Positions 26,345-36,130 of a stretch of 64,000 nucleotides of DNA are shown piece after piece. A program made the translations under genes and the position numbers. The notes beneath the pieces were generated by a model that saw only the letters and a list, made by a program, of their open reading frames with translations, did no database searches and was not told the origin of the DNA. The stretch lies in contig CACLHR010000002.1 of assembly GCA_902606745.1 (NCBI GenBank), forward strand, positions 1 through 64,000. The letters run 5' to 3'. The stretch is from an uncultured Gammaproteobacteria bacterium. Lineage in GTDB: Bacteria > Pseudomonadota > Gammaproteobacteria > PS1 > Pseudothioglobaceae. Numbering within the stretch: the first letter of the stretch is position 1; each line of letters begins with the position of its first letter.

Positions 26345-27601
26345 ATGTTAAGTAATATTATTCGAACAACTTGGCCACTATTTCTAGGAATACTTTTTAT
26401 AGGATTAGGAAACGGTCTCCAAGGAACTCTAAGTAGCTGGCGTGCTGACTTTGAGGGTTTTTCGATTTTGACCACAGGTCTGGTAATGTCAGGGTATTTT
26501 ATCGGTCAATTAGCCAGTTCTATTTTTTCACCTAAACAAATTGAAAAGACGGGTCAAATTCGAACATATGCTGCATATGCATCTATAGCTTCCACCGCAA
26601 TTTTGATTCAAATTTTGTTTATTGAGCCTCCAGTATGGTTTGTAGCTCGATTCTTGTCTGGCTTTTGTATTGCGGGCATTATGATTATAGTTGAAGGATG
26701 GTTAAATTCGATTTCTTCAAACGAAAATCGAGGTCAAATTTTTTCAATTCACATGATTGTTGTTTGGGCAGGTTTGGCACTTGGTCAAGGCTTATTTGCC
26801 GCCGATGACCCTGCAGGTGTAAGCCTTTTCTTGTTGGCCTCTATTTTACTGTCGATTTCATTAATACCGATCCTCCTAGCAGAAATTAAAGCGCCAGAAT
26901 TCGATTCTCAAGAGTCACTAGGCCTGAAAGCTTTGTGGAAAGGCTCACCATCGGGTGTGGTAACGATTGGTTTATCTGGACTTGCCTCGGCCGGTTTTTT
27001 TGGGGTTGGAACGATCTATGCTATCAAGGCAGGCTTTTCAGTGTCTGAAACGGCACTTTTTATGACACTTTTTATCGGTTTTGGGGCTGCATCTCAATTG
27101 CCTCTAGGCTGGTTGTCAGACAAGATTGATCGAAGAAAAGTCATTTTGTTTTGTTGTGCCATTGTTATCAGCATTTGCATTACTTTGTCATCATTCGAAT
27201 TTAGAAGCACAATTCTTCTAATATTAAGTGCTCTAGTAGGTGCTTTTACTTTACCGCTATATTCACTTGGTGTGGCACAAGCCAATGATCGTCTGGAACC
27301 AAAACAAATGATCAGTGCGAGCGGAACTATCGTTCTTGTGTTTAGTGTTTTTGCAGCATTAGGTCCATTTACCATGAGTTATTTTCTTGAACTCTTTGAA
27401 ATGTTTGGGTTTATGCTCTATATGGGTATCGTTCATTTGGTTATTGCTGTTACAGTATTAATGATGATGATGATTACTGAGAATGTTGACGAGTCTGAAC
27501 AAACAGAATTTCAGATCATGGGACAGAGACCAAGTGTTATTGCTATGGAAGTTATTGCAGAAGAGGCATTGGAATCTCAATCTGAACAAAGTGCTAATTG
27601 A
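26345..27601 (+). CDS. MFS transporter (YcaD-like)
   Basis: A 418-residue major facilitator protein with about 12 hydrophobic segments. It opens with WPLFLGILFIGLGNGLQGTLSSWRADFEGFS, the YcaD-like start, and has the inter-helix loop GWLSDKIDRRKV between helices 8 and 9, matching the MFS loop pattern G.L.D+.GR+. Arg-rich VARFLSGFCIAGIMIIVEGWLN is also typical of this group. The substrate is unknown. The stop overlaps the convergent cupin gene by 8 bp. The C-terminal 35 residues are acidic and cytoplasmic. Confidence 0.88.
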   Translation: MLSNIIRTTWPLFLGILFIGLGNGLQGTLSSWRADFEGFSILTTGLVMSGYFIGQLASSIFSPKQIEKTGQIRTYAAYASIASTAILIQILFIEPPVWFVARFLSGFCIAGIMIIVEGWLNSISSNENRGQIFSIHMIVVWAGLALGQGLFAADDPAGVSLFLLASILLSISLIPILLAEIKAPEFDSQESLGLKALWKGSPSGVVTIGLSGLASAGFFGVGTIYAIKAGFSVSETALFMTLFIGFGAASQLPLGWLSDKIDRRKVILFCCAIVISICITLSSFEFRSTILLILSALVGAFTLPLYSLGVAQANDRLEPKQMISASGTIVLVFSVFAALGPFTMSYFLELFEMFGFMLYMGIVHLVIAVTVLMMMMITENVDESEQTEFQIMGQRPSVIAMEVIAEEALESQSEQSAN

Positions 27602-27941
27602 TTGGTTTATTTATACCTCTTTGGAAAACAATTAATAGAGCGCCTTTTTCTGAATAGGAAGAATGTTTGCTGCCAGGCTCAAAGGTAACAAAGTCACCTT
27701 TTTTAAAAACCGTATTATCTGCATCAATCAGTTCGCCCTCTATCACTAAAAACTCTTCAAAACCAATATGAGTGTGTGGAGTACTTCTTGCACCGGGATC
27801 CATCTTTAGTATAAAGCTACCAAAATTAGTTTTTTCATCAAAGCTAATCTTGTGCCAACTCATCTTTGGAACGACTGGACCATATCGGTTAAAAGGTAAA
27901 AAATCTACCTCATGAATATCAGTTATTTTTCTTTTTTTCAT
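27594..27941 (-). CDS. cupin domain protein
   Basis: A 115-residue small cupin. Metal-binding motifs are visible: PGARSTPHTHIGFEEFLVIEGE (two His and Glu of motif 1) and GDFVTFEPGSKHSSYSEKG (His of motif 2). It resembles the ChrR-type anti-sigma cupin fold or a small dioxygenase-like cupin, but nothing fixes the function. ATG 27941 (MKKRKITDIHEV) is preferred over an upstream start at 27992 that would overlap the phyH gene by 35 bp. It lies 16 bp after the PhyH-type gene on the same strand and is probably co-transcribed with it. Confidence 0.85.
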   Translation of the reverse strand: MKKRKITDIHEVDFLPFNRYGPVVPKMSWHKISFDEKTNFGSFILKMDPGARSTPHTHIGFEEFLVIEGELIDADNTVFKKGDFVTFEPGSKHSSYSEKGALLIVFQRGINKPIN

Positions 27942-27957
27942 AATGTATGAGATTCTT

Positions 27958-28773
27958 TTAAAGGCCTGACTGAAGCCAGTTGTCTTCAGCATAATGGCAC
28001 TCTTGGTCTACTAAATGTAGACTAAAAGCTTGTCTAGACTTGGTTGATTTATTAGCGGCACTATAATGTGGTAACTGGCCGTGCAATATAATTAAAGTGC
28101 CAGCTTCAACTTCTAGCATATCAAGAGTTTTGTCAGGCCAAGGAGTATCATCTAGTAGGTCAAACTCTGTACCTCCATTTTCTGATAAACGAAATCGTTT
28201 TTTAAGTGGAATTTTGTGTCCACCAGTCATTGCTTGTAGACATCCATTTTCTTTATTTGCATCCTCTAGTGCAAACCAAAAACCAATACAACTCATCGGC
28301 TCTGTATACAAAAAGCAGGAGTCTTGATGAAGACTAACTTCACCTCCAATGCTAGGTTGTTTAAAGATATGCATTGACTGCAAAGCCCTTGGCATTTTGA
28401 TACCCAACTGCTTACCTAATTTTGGAAAGTTTAACTCATTAATCACTTCTTTGTATACGGGATCTAGAATGTGCTGAGCATGGCCTATTTTATTGATAGA
28501 TTTTTGCTTAGGTACGGTGAAGTTACCGTTTTGGTCAATAGCCTTTTCTTCAAAGAAAAAACATATTTTATCACCTGAGTTCAAGAAATAATCGTCACTC
28601 GTTCTTTCTTGTTCATCAGTAGAAAACACTGAATGCTTTGAAGGTGGTTGAAATTCATCTATTAATACTTCTGCTCGCTGAATTAGAAGATTTCTTTGTC
28701 TTTGGTCAATAAAGTTTTCTATAACTAAATAGCCATTTTTTTCAAAGGTTTCTATTTGAATTGATGTAAGCAT
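27958..28773 (-). CDS. phytanoyl-CoA dioxygenase (PhyH) family protein
   Basis: A 271-residue non-haem Fe(II)/2-oxoglutarate oxygenase of the PhyH family. The iron triad is visible: HQD in GGEVSLHQDSCFLYTEP and the distal His in TLIILHGQLPHYSAANKS, followed by the 2-oxoglutarate-binding Arg in KSRQAFSLHLVD. The N-terminus IETFEKNGYLVIENFI is characteristic. Substrate cannot be predicted; PhyH relatives hydroxylate fatty acyl chains, ectoine or phosphonates. It is upstream of the cupin gene on the same strand and about 60 bp from alr. Confidence 0.9.
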   Translation of the reverse strand: MLTSIQIETFEKNGYLVIENFIDQRQRNLLIQRAEVLIDEFQPPSKHSVFSTDEQERTSDDYFLNSGDKICFFFEEKAIDQNGNFTVPKQKSINKIGHAQHILDPVYKEVINELNFPKLGKQLGIKMPRALQSMHIFKQPSIGGEVSLHQDSCFLYTEPMSCIGFWFALEDANKENGCLQAMTGGHKIPLKKRFRLSENGGTEFDLLDDTPWPDKTLDMLEVEAGTLIILHGQLPHYSAANKSTKSRQAFSLHLVDQECHYAEDNWLQSGL

Positions 28774-28833
28774 GAGTTTAGAGAAAAATAAATCAAGAAT
28801 TAATTGAATATATTATATTAACATTACTAATAA

Positions 28834-29910
28834 TTAGACGTAGGATTTGTAAACTCTTTTTGTGATTTTAGTAAAGATTTCATAAGAGATTGTGCTGCAA
28901 TGTTTAGCAACTTCATCTACAGAGATGTGTTCACCAAAAAGCTCAACGCGATCGCCTATTTTTGGATTCGGGATATCAGTTAAATCTATCGTTACCATGT
29001 CCATTGAAACCCTTCCAGCAATTTTACTTTTAACGCCATTTATAAAAACAGGTGTGCCATCAACCGCGCTGCGTGGATAACCATCAGCATAACCAATAGC
29101 CACAACGCCAATTTGCATGTTTTGTTTACAGATGTAGCGGCTACCATAGCCAATCGATTGACCTGCTTTAAAGCTTTTTATTGATATAAGGATTGAGGAC
29201 AGTGTCATGACTGGTGTTAGTTTATTTAGAGGGATTTTATCTGAAAATGGAGAAGACCCATAAAGCATGATACCTGGACGAACATATTCTCTATGAGATT
29301 CACTCCACTTCAAAATTGCAGCTGAATTTGCAAGTGAACATGGGTATTTTTCTGTCTTTATAATCTTATCAAAGTTGTTGATTTGTTTGGTAGTTAGAGT
29401 GCTGCCAAGGTCATCAGCACTTGAGAAATGTGTCATTAGAGTTATTTCACCAATATTGTTGCTTTTTTCAAGTAAATTTATTGCTTGGATGAATGAATCG
29501 TCTTGAAAGCCCAATCGTCCCATGCCAGAATCATATTTCACAAATACGTCAAAAGGTTCATTTAGACTAGCATCTAGAAGCCATTGAAGTTGTATTGAAT
29601 TACATACTGCAACAATTAGACTATGTTTTTCAGCAAGAATGAGTTCAGATTTTTCAAAAACTCCTTCCAATAATAGTATTGGGGTATTATCTATTCCAGA
29701 GTTTATTAATTCAATAGCCTCTTCGATGCAAGCCACGCCATAAGCATCAGCTACTTCGTTTAATTCTTTGGCTACTTCAATTGCACCATGACCATAAGCA
29801 TCAGCCTTAATAATAGCGATGGCTTTTGAGTTCGGTGCTAAAGATTTTGCGTATAAATAGTTTGCCTTAATTGCGCTAAGATTAATAGAAGCGGTACACT
29901 TTCTAGCCAT
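28834..29910 (-). CDS. alr: alanine racemase
   Basis: PLP enzyme interconverting L- and D-alanine. The 358-residue protein carries the PLP lysine in AIIKADAYGHGAIEVAKEL (residue about 34) and the catalytic Tyr in the C-terminal domain segment SIGYGSRYICKQ, plus GRVSMDMVTIDLTD. Its start overlaps the end of dadA by 8 bp, so it is the catabolic-type racemase of a dadA-alr (dadAX) operon, feeding D-alanine to DadA. It may also serve peptidoglycan synthesis if no second alr exists. Confidence 0.96.
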   Translation of the reverse strand: MARKCTASINLSAIKANYLYAKSLAPNSKAIAIIKADAYGHGAIEVAKELNEVADAYGVACIEEAIELINSGIDNTPILLLEGVFEKSELILAEKHSLIVAVCNSIQLQWLLDASLNEPFDVFVKYDSGMGRLGFQDDSFIQAINLLEKSNNIGEITLMTHFSSADDLGSTLTTKQINNFDKIIKTEKYPCSLANSAAILKWSESHREYVRPGIMLYGSSPFSDKIPLNKLTPVMTLSSILISIKSFKAGQSIGYGSRYICKQNMQIGVVAIGYADGYPRSAVDGTPVFINGVKSKIAGRVSMDMVTIDLTDIPNPKIGDRVELFGEHISVDEVAKHCSTISYEIFTKITKRVYKSYV

Positions 29911-31189
29911 AATTTAAGAGAGTTTTATTAGCATAATTAAAGCGACTCATATCTATACCCACCGAAGAGATTTCAGGCTCAATGCCTGAAATGATGTCTG
30001 CCAACAGTTTGCCAGAGCCGAGAGACATTGTCCATCCTAAAGTGCCATGTCCTGTATTCAGATATAAATTTGAATAGGGTGTTGACCCAATGATAGGAGG
30101 ACCATCAGGAGTATTTGGGCGTAGTCCTGCCCAAAACTTCATGTCATCAGTTTCTTCGGTTGCATATGGAAAAAGCCTGTTTAATCCGTGTTTCAGTAAA
30201 GATAGTGACTTTTCTCTTAACTCTAAGTTATAGCCTGTTAAATGGGCTGTACCAGCAACTCTAATGTTGTTGCCTAGTCTGGTAATGCCAATTTTGAAAG
30301 TGTCATCAATAATTGTTGATTGTGGCGCATCTTCATTATTCAGAACTGGTAATGTAATTGAATAGCCTTTAACTGGGTATACAGGAATATTAATACCTAC
30401 TTTTGAGAGGATTTTTGATGAGTAGCTTCCTAAAGCTACTACATAACTATCAGAATCAAATTCACCTCGATTTGTCTTTATTGAAGAGATTCTTTCTTTT
30501 TCAACTAGAATGTCTTCAATGTGAGTATTAAACTCAAATTTAACGCCCATTTCAAGACATTTTTTGTAAAGCTGATTTGTAAAAAGATAACAATTACCTG
30601 TGCAATCATTGGCAAATCTAAGACCAGCAGCAAATTCGCTCTTAACATGATGAAGGCCAGGTTCAGCCTGAATACATCCATTTAAATCTAGGAGTTCGTG
30701 TTGAATATTAAGTTTTTCTAAAAGAGAAAGATCTTTTTTAATGTTTTCAATCTGTTTAGTGCTCTTAAAAAGAAGCAGAGAACCCTGTTTACGCTGTTCA
30801 TAAAAGATATCTACATCTTTTTCTAAGTCTAATAGGCATTTTTTAGAAAAGTTAGACACTCTGACCATGCGACTCTTGTTAATCTCATAACTTTTTGAAT
30901 TACAGTTCTTGAGCATTTGATAAAGAAATTTGACGGTTTCAGAATTTAGATTTGGATTAACGATTAAAGGTGGGTACTTGCTAAACATCCATTTAATTAA
31001 ACTCAATGGAAGTCCTGGTCCGGCCCATGGCGAGGAAAATGAATAAGAAAGTTGACCAGCATTGCCATGACTTGTCTCAAGAGCAACACTGTTTTGACGA
31101 TCAATCACAGTAACGTCATGCCCTCGTTTTGCTAAATAGTAAGCAGAAGTGGTGCCAATAATGCCGCTTCCTAAAATTAATACACTCAT
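29903..31189 (-). CDS. dadA: D-amino acid dehydrogenase
   Basis: A 428-residue FAD enzyme that oxidises D-alanine and other D-amino acids to 2-oxo acids, delivering electrons to the respiratory chain. The N-terminal dinucleotide motif VLILGSGIIGTTSAYYLAKRGHDVTVIDRQ and the DadA-specific SHGNAGQLSYSFSSPWAGPG are clear; the C-terminus has NLYLNTGHGTLGWTMSLGSGKLLADI. It is the promoter-proximal gene of the pair with alr. With Ald at 0.3-1.5 kb, the cell has two routes from alanine to pyruvate. Confidence 0.96.
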   Translation of the reverse strand: MSVLILGSGIIGTTSAYYLAKRGHDVTVIDRQNSVALETSHGNAGQLSYSFSSPWAGPGLPLSLIKWMFSKYPPLIVNPNLNSETVKFLYQMLKNCNSKSYEINKSRMVRVSNFSKKCLLDLEKDVDIFYEQRKQGSLLLFKSTKQIENIKKDLSLLEKLNIQHELLDLNGCIQAEPGLHHVKSEFAAGLRFANDCTGNCYLFTNQLYKKCLEMGVKFEFNTHIEDILVEKERISSIKTNRGEFDSDSYVVALGSYSSKILSKVGINIPVYPVKGYSITLPVLNNEDAPQSTIIDDTFKIGITRLGNNIRVAGTAHLTGYNLELREKSLSLLKHGLNRLFPYATEETDDMKFWAGLRPNTPDGPPIIGSTPYSNLYLNTGHGTLGWTMSLGSGKLLADIISGIEPEISSVGIDMSRFNYANKTLLNYG

Positions 31190-31431
31190 TTACACGATTA
31201 TAAATTCTTAAGAAAATAGAATTTTACCATTCAGATAAATGATAAAACTTTACAACGATAGAGCTAATTAGAAAAAAATCTTCCAGTAATGTAAAAAAAC
31301 TATAGATTATCTCTAATGAAAATCATTTTATGGATTATTTTGGTATTATTTGTAGTTGTTATCACTAAGAATTTAAATCAATAAATCTTTGTGAGTTAAA
31401 ATTACCCCTTTTTTATATTTAGGAAGAAATT

Positions 31432-32685
31432 ATGTTTGAAAAATCTCTAACTTTGGCTGAAGTTGATTCTGATATTGCTAATGCAATTACTGCTGAAGAA
31501 GCTCGCCAGGAAGCTCATATTGAATTAATAGCTTCTGAAAACTATACATCAACTGCAGTAATGATTGCTCAAGGTTCTCAACTCACTAATAAATACGCAG
31601 AGGGCTACCCTTACAAGCGTTATTATGGAGGCTGTGAACATGTTGATGTTGTAGAGCAGCTTGCAATAGACCGTGCAAAAGCTTTATTTGATGCTGATTA
31701 TGCAAATGTACAACCGCACTCTGGTTCACAAGCAAATGCTGCAGTTTTTCAGGCCTTGTTAGTTCCAGGTGATACTATACTGGGTATGAGTTTAGCGCAT
31801 GGGGGGCATTTAACTCATGGTGCTGCACCATCATTTTCAGGCAAAAATTTTAATGCAATTCAGTATGGCCTTAATGCAGATACTGGAGAGATTGACTATG
31901 ATGAGGTAGATCGGTTAGCTCAGGAGCACAAGCCAAAAATGATTATTGCCGGATTTTCTGCATATTCACGTATTGTTGATTGGGATCGTTTTAGATCTAT
32001 TGCAGACGACGTTGGTGCGTACTTGTTTGTTGATATGGCACATGTTGCAGGTCTGATTGCAACTGGTGATTATCCTTCCCCTATTAAAATTGCAGATGTT
32101 GTGACAACAACTACTCATAAAACTTTAAGGGGTCCTCGTGGCGGTTTGATTTTAGCGAGAGCTAATGAAGAGATTGAAAAGAAACTTAATTCTGCTATTT
32201 TCCCAGGTATTCAGGGCGGACCACTGATGCACATTATTGCAGCTAAAGCGGTGGCTTTTAAAGAGGCGATGAGTGATGATTTCAAAGCTTACCAAAAACA
32301 GGTTGTCGTGAATGCAAGAGCTATGGCCAATGTTTTCATGAATCGAGGCTATGAAGTTATTTCCGATGGTACTGATGATCATTTGTTTTTAGTTAGTTTT
32401 ATTTCACAAGGCTTGACAGGAAAAGATGTTGATGCCGCTTTGGGCTCTGCTCATATTACAGTCAACAAAAATGCCGTACCTAATGATCCGCAATCTCCAT
32501 TTGTTACTAGCGGTATACGTGTGGGTACTCCAGCAGCAACTACTAGAGGTTTTGGTGAATCAGAATGTATCGAGCTCACTAATTGGATTTGTGACATTTG
32601 TGATGATATTGAAAATGAATCTGTTGCACATGATGTCAAGGCAAAAGTTGAAAAACTTTGCGCAAAATTTCCTGTTTATAGATAA
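31432..32685 (+). CDS. glyA: serine hydroxymethyltransferase
   Basis: PLP enzyme converting serine and tetrahydrofolate to glycine and methylene-tetrahydrofolate. The 417-residue protein shows [31 protein letters not shown], the PLP lysine in [18 protein letters not shown] (about residue 229), and [25 protein letters not shown] good ribosome binding site (AGGAAG) precedes the ATG. It is 5 bp from nrdR, a common pairing. No glycine or purine riboswitch is visible in the 240-bp divergent leader. Confidence 0.98.
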   Translation: MFEKSLTLAEVDSDIANAITAEEARQEAHIELIASENYTSTAVMIAQGSQLTNKYAEGYPYKRYYGGCEHVDVVEQLAIDRAKALFDADYANVQPHSGSQANAAVFQALLVPGDTILGMSLAHGGHLTHGAAPSFSGKNFNAIQYGLNADTGEIDYDEVDRLAQEHKPKMIIAGFSAYSRIVDWDRFRSIADDVGAYLFVDMAHVAGLIATGDYPSPIKIADVVTTTTHKTLRGPRGGLILARANEEIEKKLNSAIFPGIQGGPLMHIIAAKAVAFKEAMSDDFKAYQKQVVVNARAMANVFMNRGYEVISDGTDDHLFLVSFISQGLTGKDVDAALGSAHITVNKNAVPNDPQSPFVTSGIRVGTPAATTRGFGESECIELTNWICDICDDIENESVAHDVKAKVEKLCAKFPVYR

Positions 32686-32690
32686 ATTAT

Positions 32691-33143
32691 ATGCGTTGTC
32701 CGTTCTGTCAATCAGATGACACTAAGGTACTGGACACGAGGCTTCTTGATGACGGCTCTCAAGTTCGCCGCCGTCGTGAATGTGTCGCATGTGGAGAGAG
32801 ACATTCAACTCGAGAAGCTGTAGACCTAAACCTTCCAAGACTTATAAAAAGTGATGAATCTAGACAAACTTTTAGTGAAGATAAGCTACGTTCAGGTTTA
32901 CTAAAGGCTCTTGAAAAAAGACCCGTTTCAATTTCAAAAATTGAAACTGCCATTCAAAAAATTCAGCGAAAGTTAATGGCACAAAATGAGCGAGAAGTTT
33001 CGTCTTCCGTTCTTGGTGAGTGGGTGATGGAAGAGTTACATGAATTGGATGAAGTTGCATACATTCGATTTGCTTCCGTTTACCGACAATTTCAAGACAT
33101 TGAGGCGTTTAAAAGCGAAATTGACAAACTAATGAAAAAATAA
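32691..33143 (+). CDS. nrdR: transcriptional repressor NrdR
   Basis: A 150-residue repressor of ribonucleotide reductase genes. The N-terminal zinc ribbon [18 protein letters not shown]...[15 protein letters not shown] and the ATP-cone domain ([20 protein letters not shown] onward) are complete. It binds NrdR boxes upstream of nrd genes and senses ATP/dATP; none of those targets are in the window. It follows glyA by 5 bp. Confidence 0.97.
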   Translation: MRCPFCQSDDTKVLDTRLLDDGSQVRRRRECVACGERHSTREAVDLNLPRLIKSDESRQTFSEDKLRSGLLKALEKRPVSISKIETAIQKIQRKLMAQNEREVSSSVLGEWVMEELHELDEVAYIRFASVYRQFQDIEAFKSEIDKLMKK

Positions 33144-33146
33144 AAG

Positions 33147-33737
33147 TTATAAGTCTAAGCCTTTTTGTGCTTTTATATTGGCTCTAAATGCATGTTTAAT
33201 ATCTATTATTTCGCTAACAGTGTCTGCAACTTCAATTAAACTTTCACTTGCCGCTCTGCCAGTAATAACGACGTGCTGGTTTTCAGGTCGATTAGTAAGG
33301 GCTTTGAGGATTGATTTTTCTTCAAGATATTTATAATTAATCATGTAAGTAATTTCATCAAGCACTACAAGTTTAAAGTCGGGATTAGAAAGGAGTTTTT
33401 CAGCCTCGACCCAAGCTTCAACTGCCTTTCTTTTGTCCAGTTCTTGATCTTGAGTGTCCCAAGTAAAGCCGGTTTCCATAATCACCGTATAAACATTTTC
33501 ATGGTTATCTAAGAAGATGTCTTCACCAGTAACCTGTTCGCCTTTTAAAAAACGTACTATACCAACCTTCATGTCATAACCCAGAGATCTGCAAATCATA
33601 CCCATAGCGGAGGAAGATTTGCCTTTTCCATTTCCTGTTAACAAGACAACGATTCCTTTGTCAATATTTGCAGCTTCGATACGAGAATCGATATATGCTT
33701 TTTTACGCTGCATACGTTTTTTGTAAGAACTTTCCAT
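33147..33737 (-). CDS. cobO: cob(I)yrinic acid a,c-diamide adenosyltransferase
   Basis: A 196-residue CobO/BtuR-type enzyme that adds the adenosyl group to corrinoids, making adenosylcobalamin. The P-loop-like VLLTGNGKGKSSSAMGMICR, the segment GETGFTWDTQD-like MetGly-Phe-Thr-Trp (METGFTWDTQDQELD), and VVLDEITYMINYKYL are characteristic. No other cobalamin biosynthesis genes are nearby, so it may serve salvage of imported corrinoids. It is divergent from serC and convergent with nrdR. Confidence 0.95.
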   Translation of the reverse strand: MESSYKKRMQRKKAYIDSRIEAANIDKGIVVLLTGNGKGKSSSAMGMICRSLGYDMKVGIVRFLKGEQVTGEDIFLDNHENVYTVIMETGFTWDTQDQELDKRKAVEAWVEAEKLLSNPDFKLVVLDEITYMINYKYLEEKSILKALTNRPENQHVVITGRAASESLIEVADTVSEIIDIKHAFRANIKAQKGLDL

Positions 33738-33907
33738 AACTAGTATTTGCTTTTGTTAATATAAATATCATTATAAAGCTATTCAAATTGTAAACTAATT
33801 TGAAATTTTATTAAATCAGCCTTTAAAAAGCTATTCAATGCAATATTCGGTCGTAATTGGGAGTCTTAGGTAAAATGTTGTCAATTTTTACAATTTAGAT
33901 TAATTCG

Positions 33908-34987
33908 ATGAACAATGTTTATAACTTTAGTGCGGGGCCTGCAGCGTTGCCGAGTTCTGTATTAGAGCGTTTAAAAAGTGAATTGCCAGAATTTAGAGAT
34001 GCTAAGGCTTCTGTTATGGAAATCTCTCATAGAGGGATAGACTTCATGAAGCTAGCAAAAAAAGCTGAGCAAGATTTGAAAGAATTAATGAGCATTCCAG
34101 ATAATTACAAAGTTTTGTTTTTACAGGGTGGCGCTTCACAGCAGTTTTCTATGGTTCCAGTAAACCTTTTGAGAGGTAAAAAAATTGCTAATTACGCCAA
34201 TACAGGTCATTGGTCTGAGAAAGCAATTCGTGAAGGATCAAGATACTGTGGCGTTAACGTGTGCACAGATAGTACAAAAAATGGCTTTACTGATATTGAA
34301 GACTATTCAAGCTGGAAGATTGACCCTAATGGCGCCTATTTACATTACACTCCCAACGAAACTATTGCAGGGCTAGAATTTGATTATATTCCTGAGATTG
34401 ATATGCCATTAGTGGCAGACATGTCATCATCTATTCTTTCTAGATCGATAGATGTTTCAAAGTTTGGAGTGATCTATGCCGGTGCTCAAAAAAATATTGG
34501 TGTTTCTGGCTTAACGGTCGTGATTGTCAGAGACGATTTAATAGGAAATGTTGTTAAACATCAGCCAGTTTTATTTAATTACTCTACTCAAGCAAATAAT
34601 GACTCTATGTATAACACTCCTTGCACTTTTGCATGGTATACTGCAGCGCTTGTTTTTGAATGGTTAAAAGAGTTTGGTGGGATTGAGTCAATTACTCAAC
34701 ATAACAAAAAAAAATCAGAGTTACTCTACAAAGCAATTGATCATAGTGATTTTTATTCCAACAATGTAGCAACTAGGTTTCGTTCTAGAATGAATGTGCC
34801 TTTTTTTACGCCTAGCCCTGAACTGGACAAGTTGTTTATCGAAGAGGCTTTAAATGAAAATCTTTTAGCTCTTAAGGGGCATAGAGCTATTGGTGGTATT
34901 CGAGCTAGTATATATAATGCAATGAGTATGGAAGGAGTTGAAGCTTTAGTGTCGTTTATGGGTGATTTTGAAAAAAATTCTCGTTAG
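33908..34987 (+). CDS. serC: phosphoserine aminotransferase
   Basis: PLP enzyme for the second step of serine synthesis and, in gammaproteobacteria, 3-hydroxy-4-phosphohydroxythreonine amination for pyridoxal phosphate. The 359-residue protein begins VYNFSAGPAALPSSVLE, and has the PLP lysine in VIYAGAQKNIGVSGLTVVIV and the C-terminal GHRAIGGIRASIYNAM. It is first of the serC-pheA-hisC-tyrA-aroA cluster, the usual gammaproteobacterial arrangement. The PdxJ enzyme of the same vitamin B6 route is encoded at 48.5 kb. Confidence 0.97.
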   Translation: MNNVYNFSAGPAALPSSVLERLKSELPEFRDAKASVMEISHRGIDFMKLAKKAEQDLKELMSIPDNYKVLFLQGGASQQFSMVPVNLLRGKKIANYANTGHWSEKAIREGSRYCGVNVCTDSTKNGFTDIEDYSSWKIDPNGAYLHYTPNETIAGLEFDYIPEIDMPLVADMSSSILSRSIDVSKFGVIYAGAQKNIGVSGLTVVIVRDDLIGNVVKHQPVLFNYSTQANNDSMYNTPCTFAWYTAALVFEWLKEFGGIESITQHNKKKSELLYKAIDHSDFYSNNVATRFRSRMNVPFFTPSPELDKLFIEEALNENLLALKGHRAIGGIRASIYNAMSMEGVEALVSFMGDFEKNSR

Positions 34988-35050
34988 AACTATTACTAAT
35001 CCTAATGATTGACCTCTAAGCTACCAAATCTAATAAAATTTACAATTAGA

Positions 35051-36130
35051 ATGAAAGAGAAAAAACTTAAAAATCTAAGATCAGAAATTGATGCTTTGGA
35101 CCAAAAGATCCAATTGCTTATAGCTTCTCGTGCTGATCTTGCAGCCCAGGTAGCTAAGGTAAAGAAAGAAGCAAACTCGCAAAGCGCCTTTTACCGGCCT
35201 GAAAGAGAAGCGCAGGTTCTGAGTCGAGTTATTGAAAGAAACCAAAGTTTATTGAAAGATAAAGATGTTGCTCTTATTTTTAGAGAAATAATGTCTGCTT
35301 GCCTAGCAATTGAGCAACCTCTCAAGGTTGCCTTTCTTGGGCCTGAAGGTACCTTCACACAAGAGGCAGCCTTAAAACATTTTGGACATGGAGTGTCGAC
35401 ACTAGACTGTGGCACTATTGATGAAATTTTTCATCAAGTAGAGACTGACAATGTCCATTATGGCGTCGTACCTATAGAAAACTCATCAAATGGAGTAATA
35501 GGAACCTCACTTGATATGCTATACAGTCATGACCTTAATATTTGTGGAGAGGTTGAGATTGCTGTTGCTCATCACTTAATGATGCAAGATCAATCTCAAG
35601 AAATTAATATAATTTATGCTCACCAACAAGCATTTGACCAATGCCATCGTTGGCTGTCAAACCATTATCCTCATACAGAGCTTCGTCCCGTAGCATCAAA
35701 TGCACTTGCTGCCCGAATGGTGAAAGATGAACCCAATGCTGCGGCTATAGCTTCTAAAGCTGCGCTGAATCTTTATGGCCTGCAGCGTGTAGCAAAAAAT
35801 ATTGAAGACAGGGCTGGCAACGTTACTCGTTTTATTGCAATTGGTAAAGATGAAGTCCCTCCTGGAGTTGAAGACAAGACCTCCTTATTGGTTGTTACAA
35901 AACATGAACCTGGAGCCTTGTTTGATTTGTTGGAGCCTTTTAAGAGTCATAAAATAAATATGTTGCAGTTGGCCAGACACCCAATTCCTGGGGTGAAATG
36001 GGAGTACTTGTTTTTTATCGATATTGAAGGCCATCAACATGATAAAAACCTTAGAAAAGCTATCTCTGAAGTTGAGAAGCAAGCTTTAAAACTAAATATT
36101 CTTGGATCTTATCCAGTCGCAATTTTATGA
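35051..36130 (+). CDS. pheA: chorismate mutase / prephenate dehydratase
   Basis: A 359-residue bifunctional P-protein. The N-terminal chorismate mutase helix (LRSEIDALDQKIQLLIASRADLAAQVAKVK, residues about 7-37) is followed by prephenate dehydratase (VAFLGPEGTFTQEAALKHFG; YGVVPIENSSNGVIGTSLDML; NVTRFIAIG) and a C-terminal ACT domain for phenylalanine feedback (KTSLLVVTKHEPGALFDLLEPF...NMLQLARHP). ATG 35051 is chosen because the upstream extension begins with TTG and adds no family-conserved residues. Its stop overlaps the hisC start by 4 bp. Confidence 0.96.
   Translation: MKEKKLKNLRSEIDALDQKIQLLIASRADLAAQVAKVKKEANSQSAFYRPEREAQVLSRVIERNQSLLKDKDVALIFREIMSACLAIEQPLKVAFLGPEGTFTQEAALKHFGHGVSTLDCGTIDEIFHQVETDNVHYGVVPIENSSNGVIGTSLDMLYSHDLNICGEVEIAVAHHLMMQDQSQEINIIYAHQQAFDQCHRWLSNHYPHTELRPVASNALAARMVKDEPNAAAIASKAALNLYGLQRVAKNIEDRAGNVTRFIAIGKDEVPPGVEDKTSLLVVTKHEPGALFDLLEPFKSHKINMLQLARHPIPGVKWEYLFFIDIEGHQHDKNLRKAISEVEKQALKLNILGSYPVAIL

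Noticed and set aside
31316-31384. A 22-codon ORF encoding a hydrophobic peptide (MKIILWIILVLFVVV...) before glyA
   Set aside because: No ribosome binding site and too short to separate from chance in AT-rich DNA.
31190-31431. Riboswitch upstream of glyA
   Set aside because: No tandem glycine aptamer, purine or SAM motif or convincing stem could be found in the leader.
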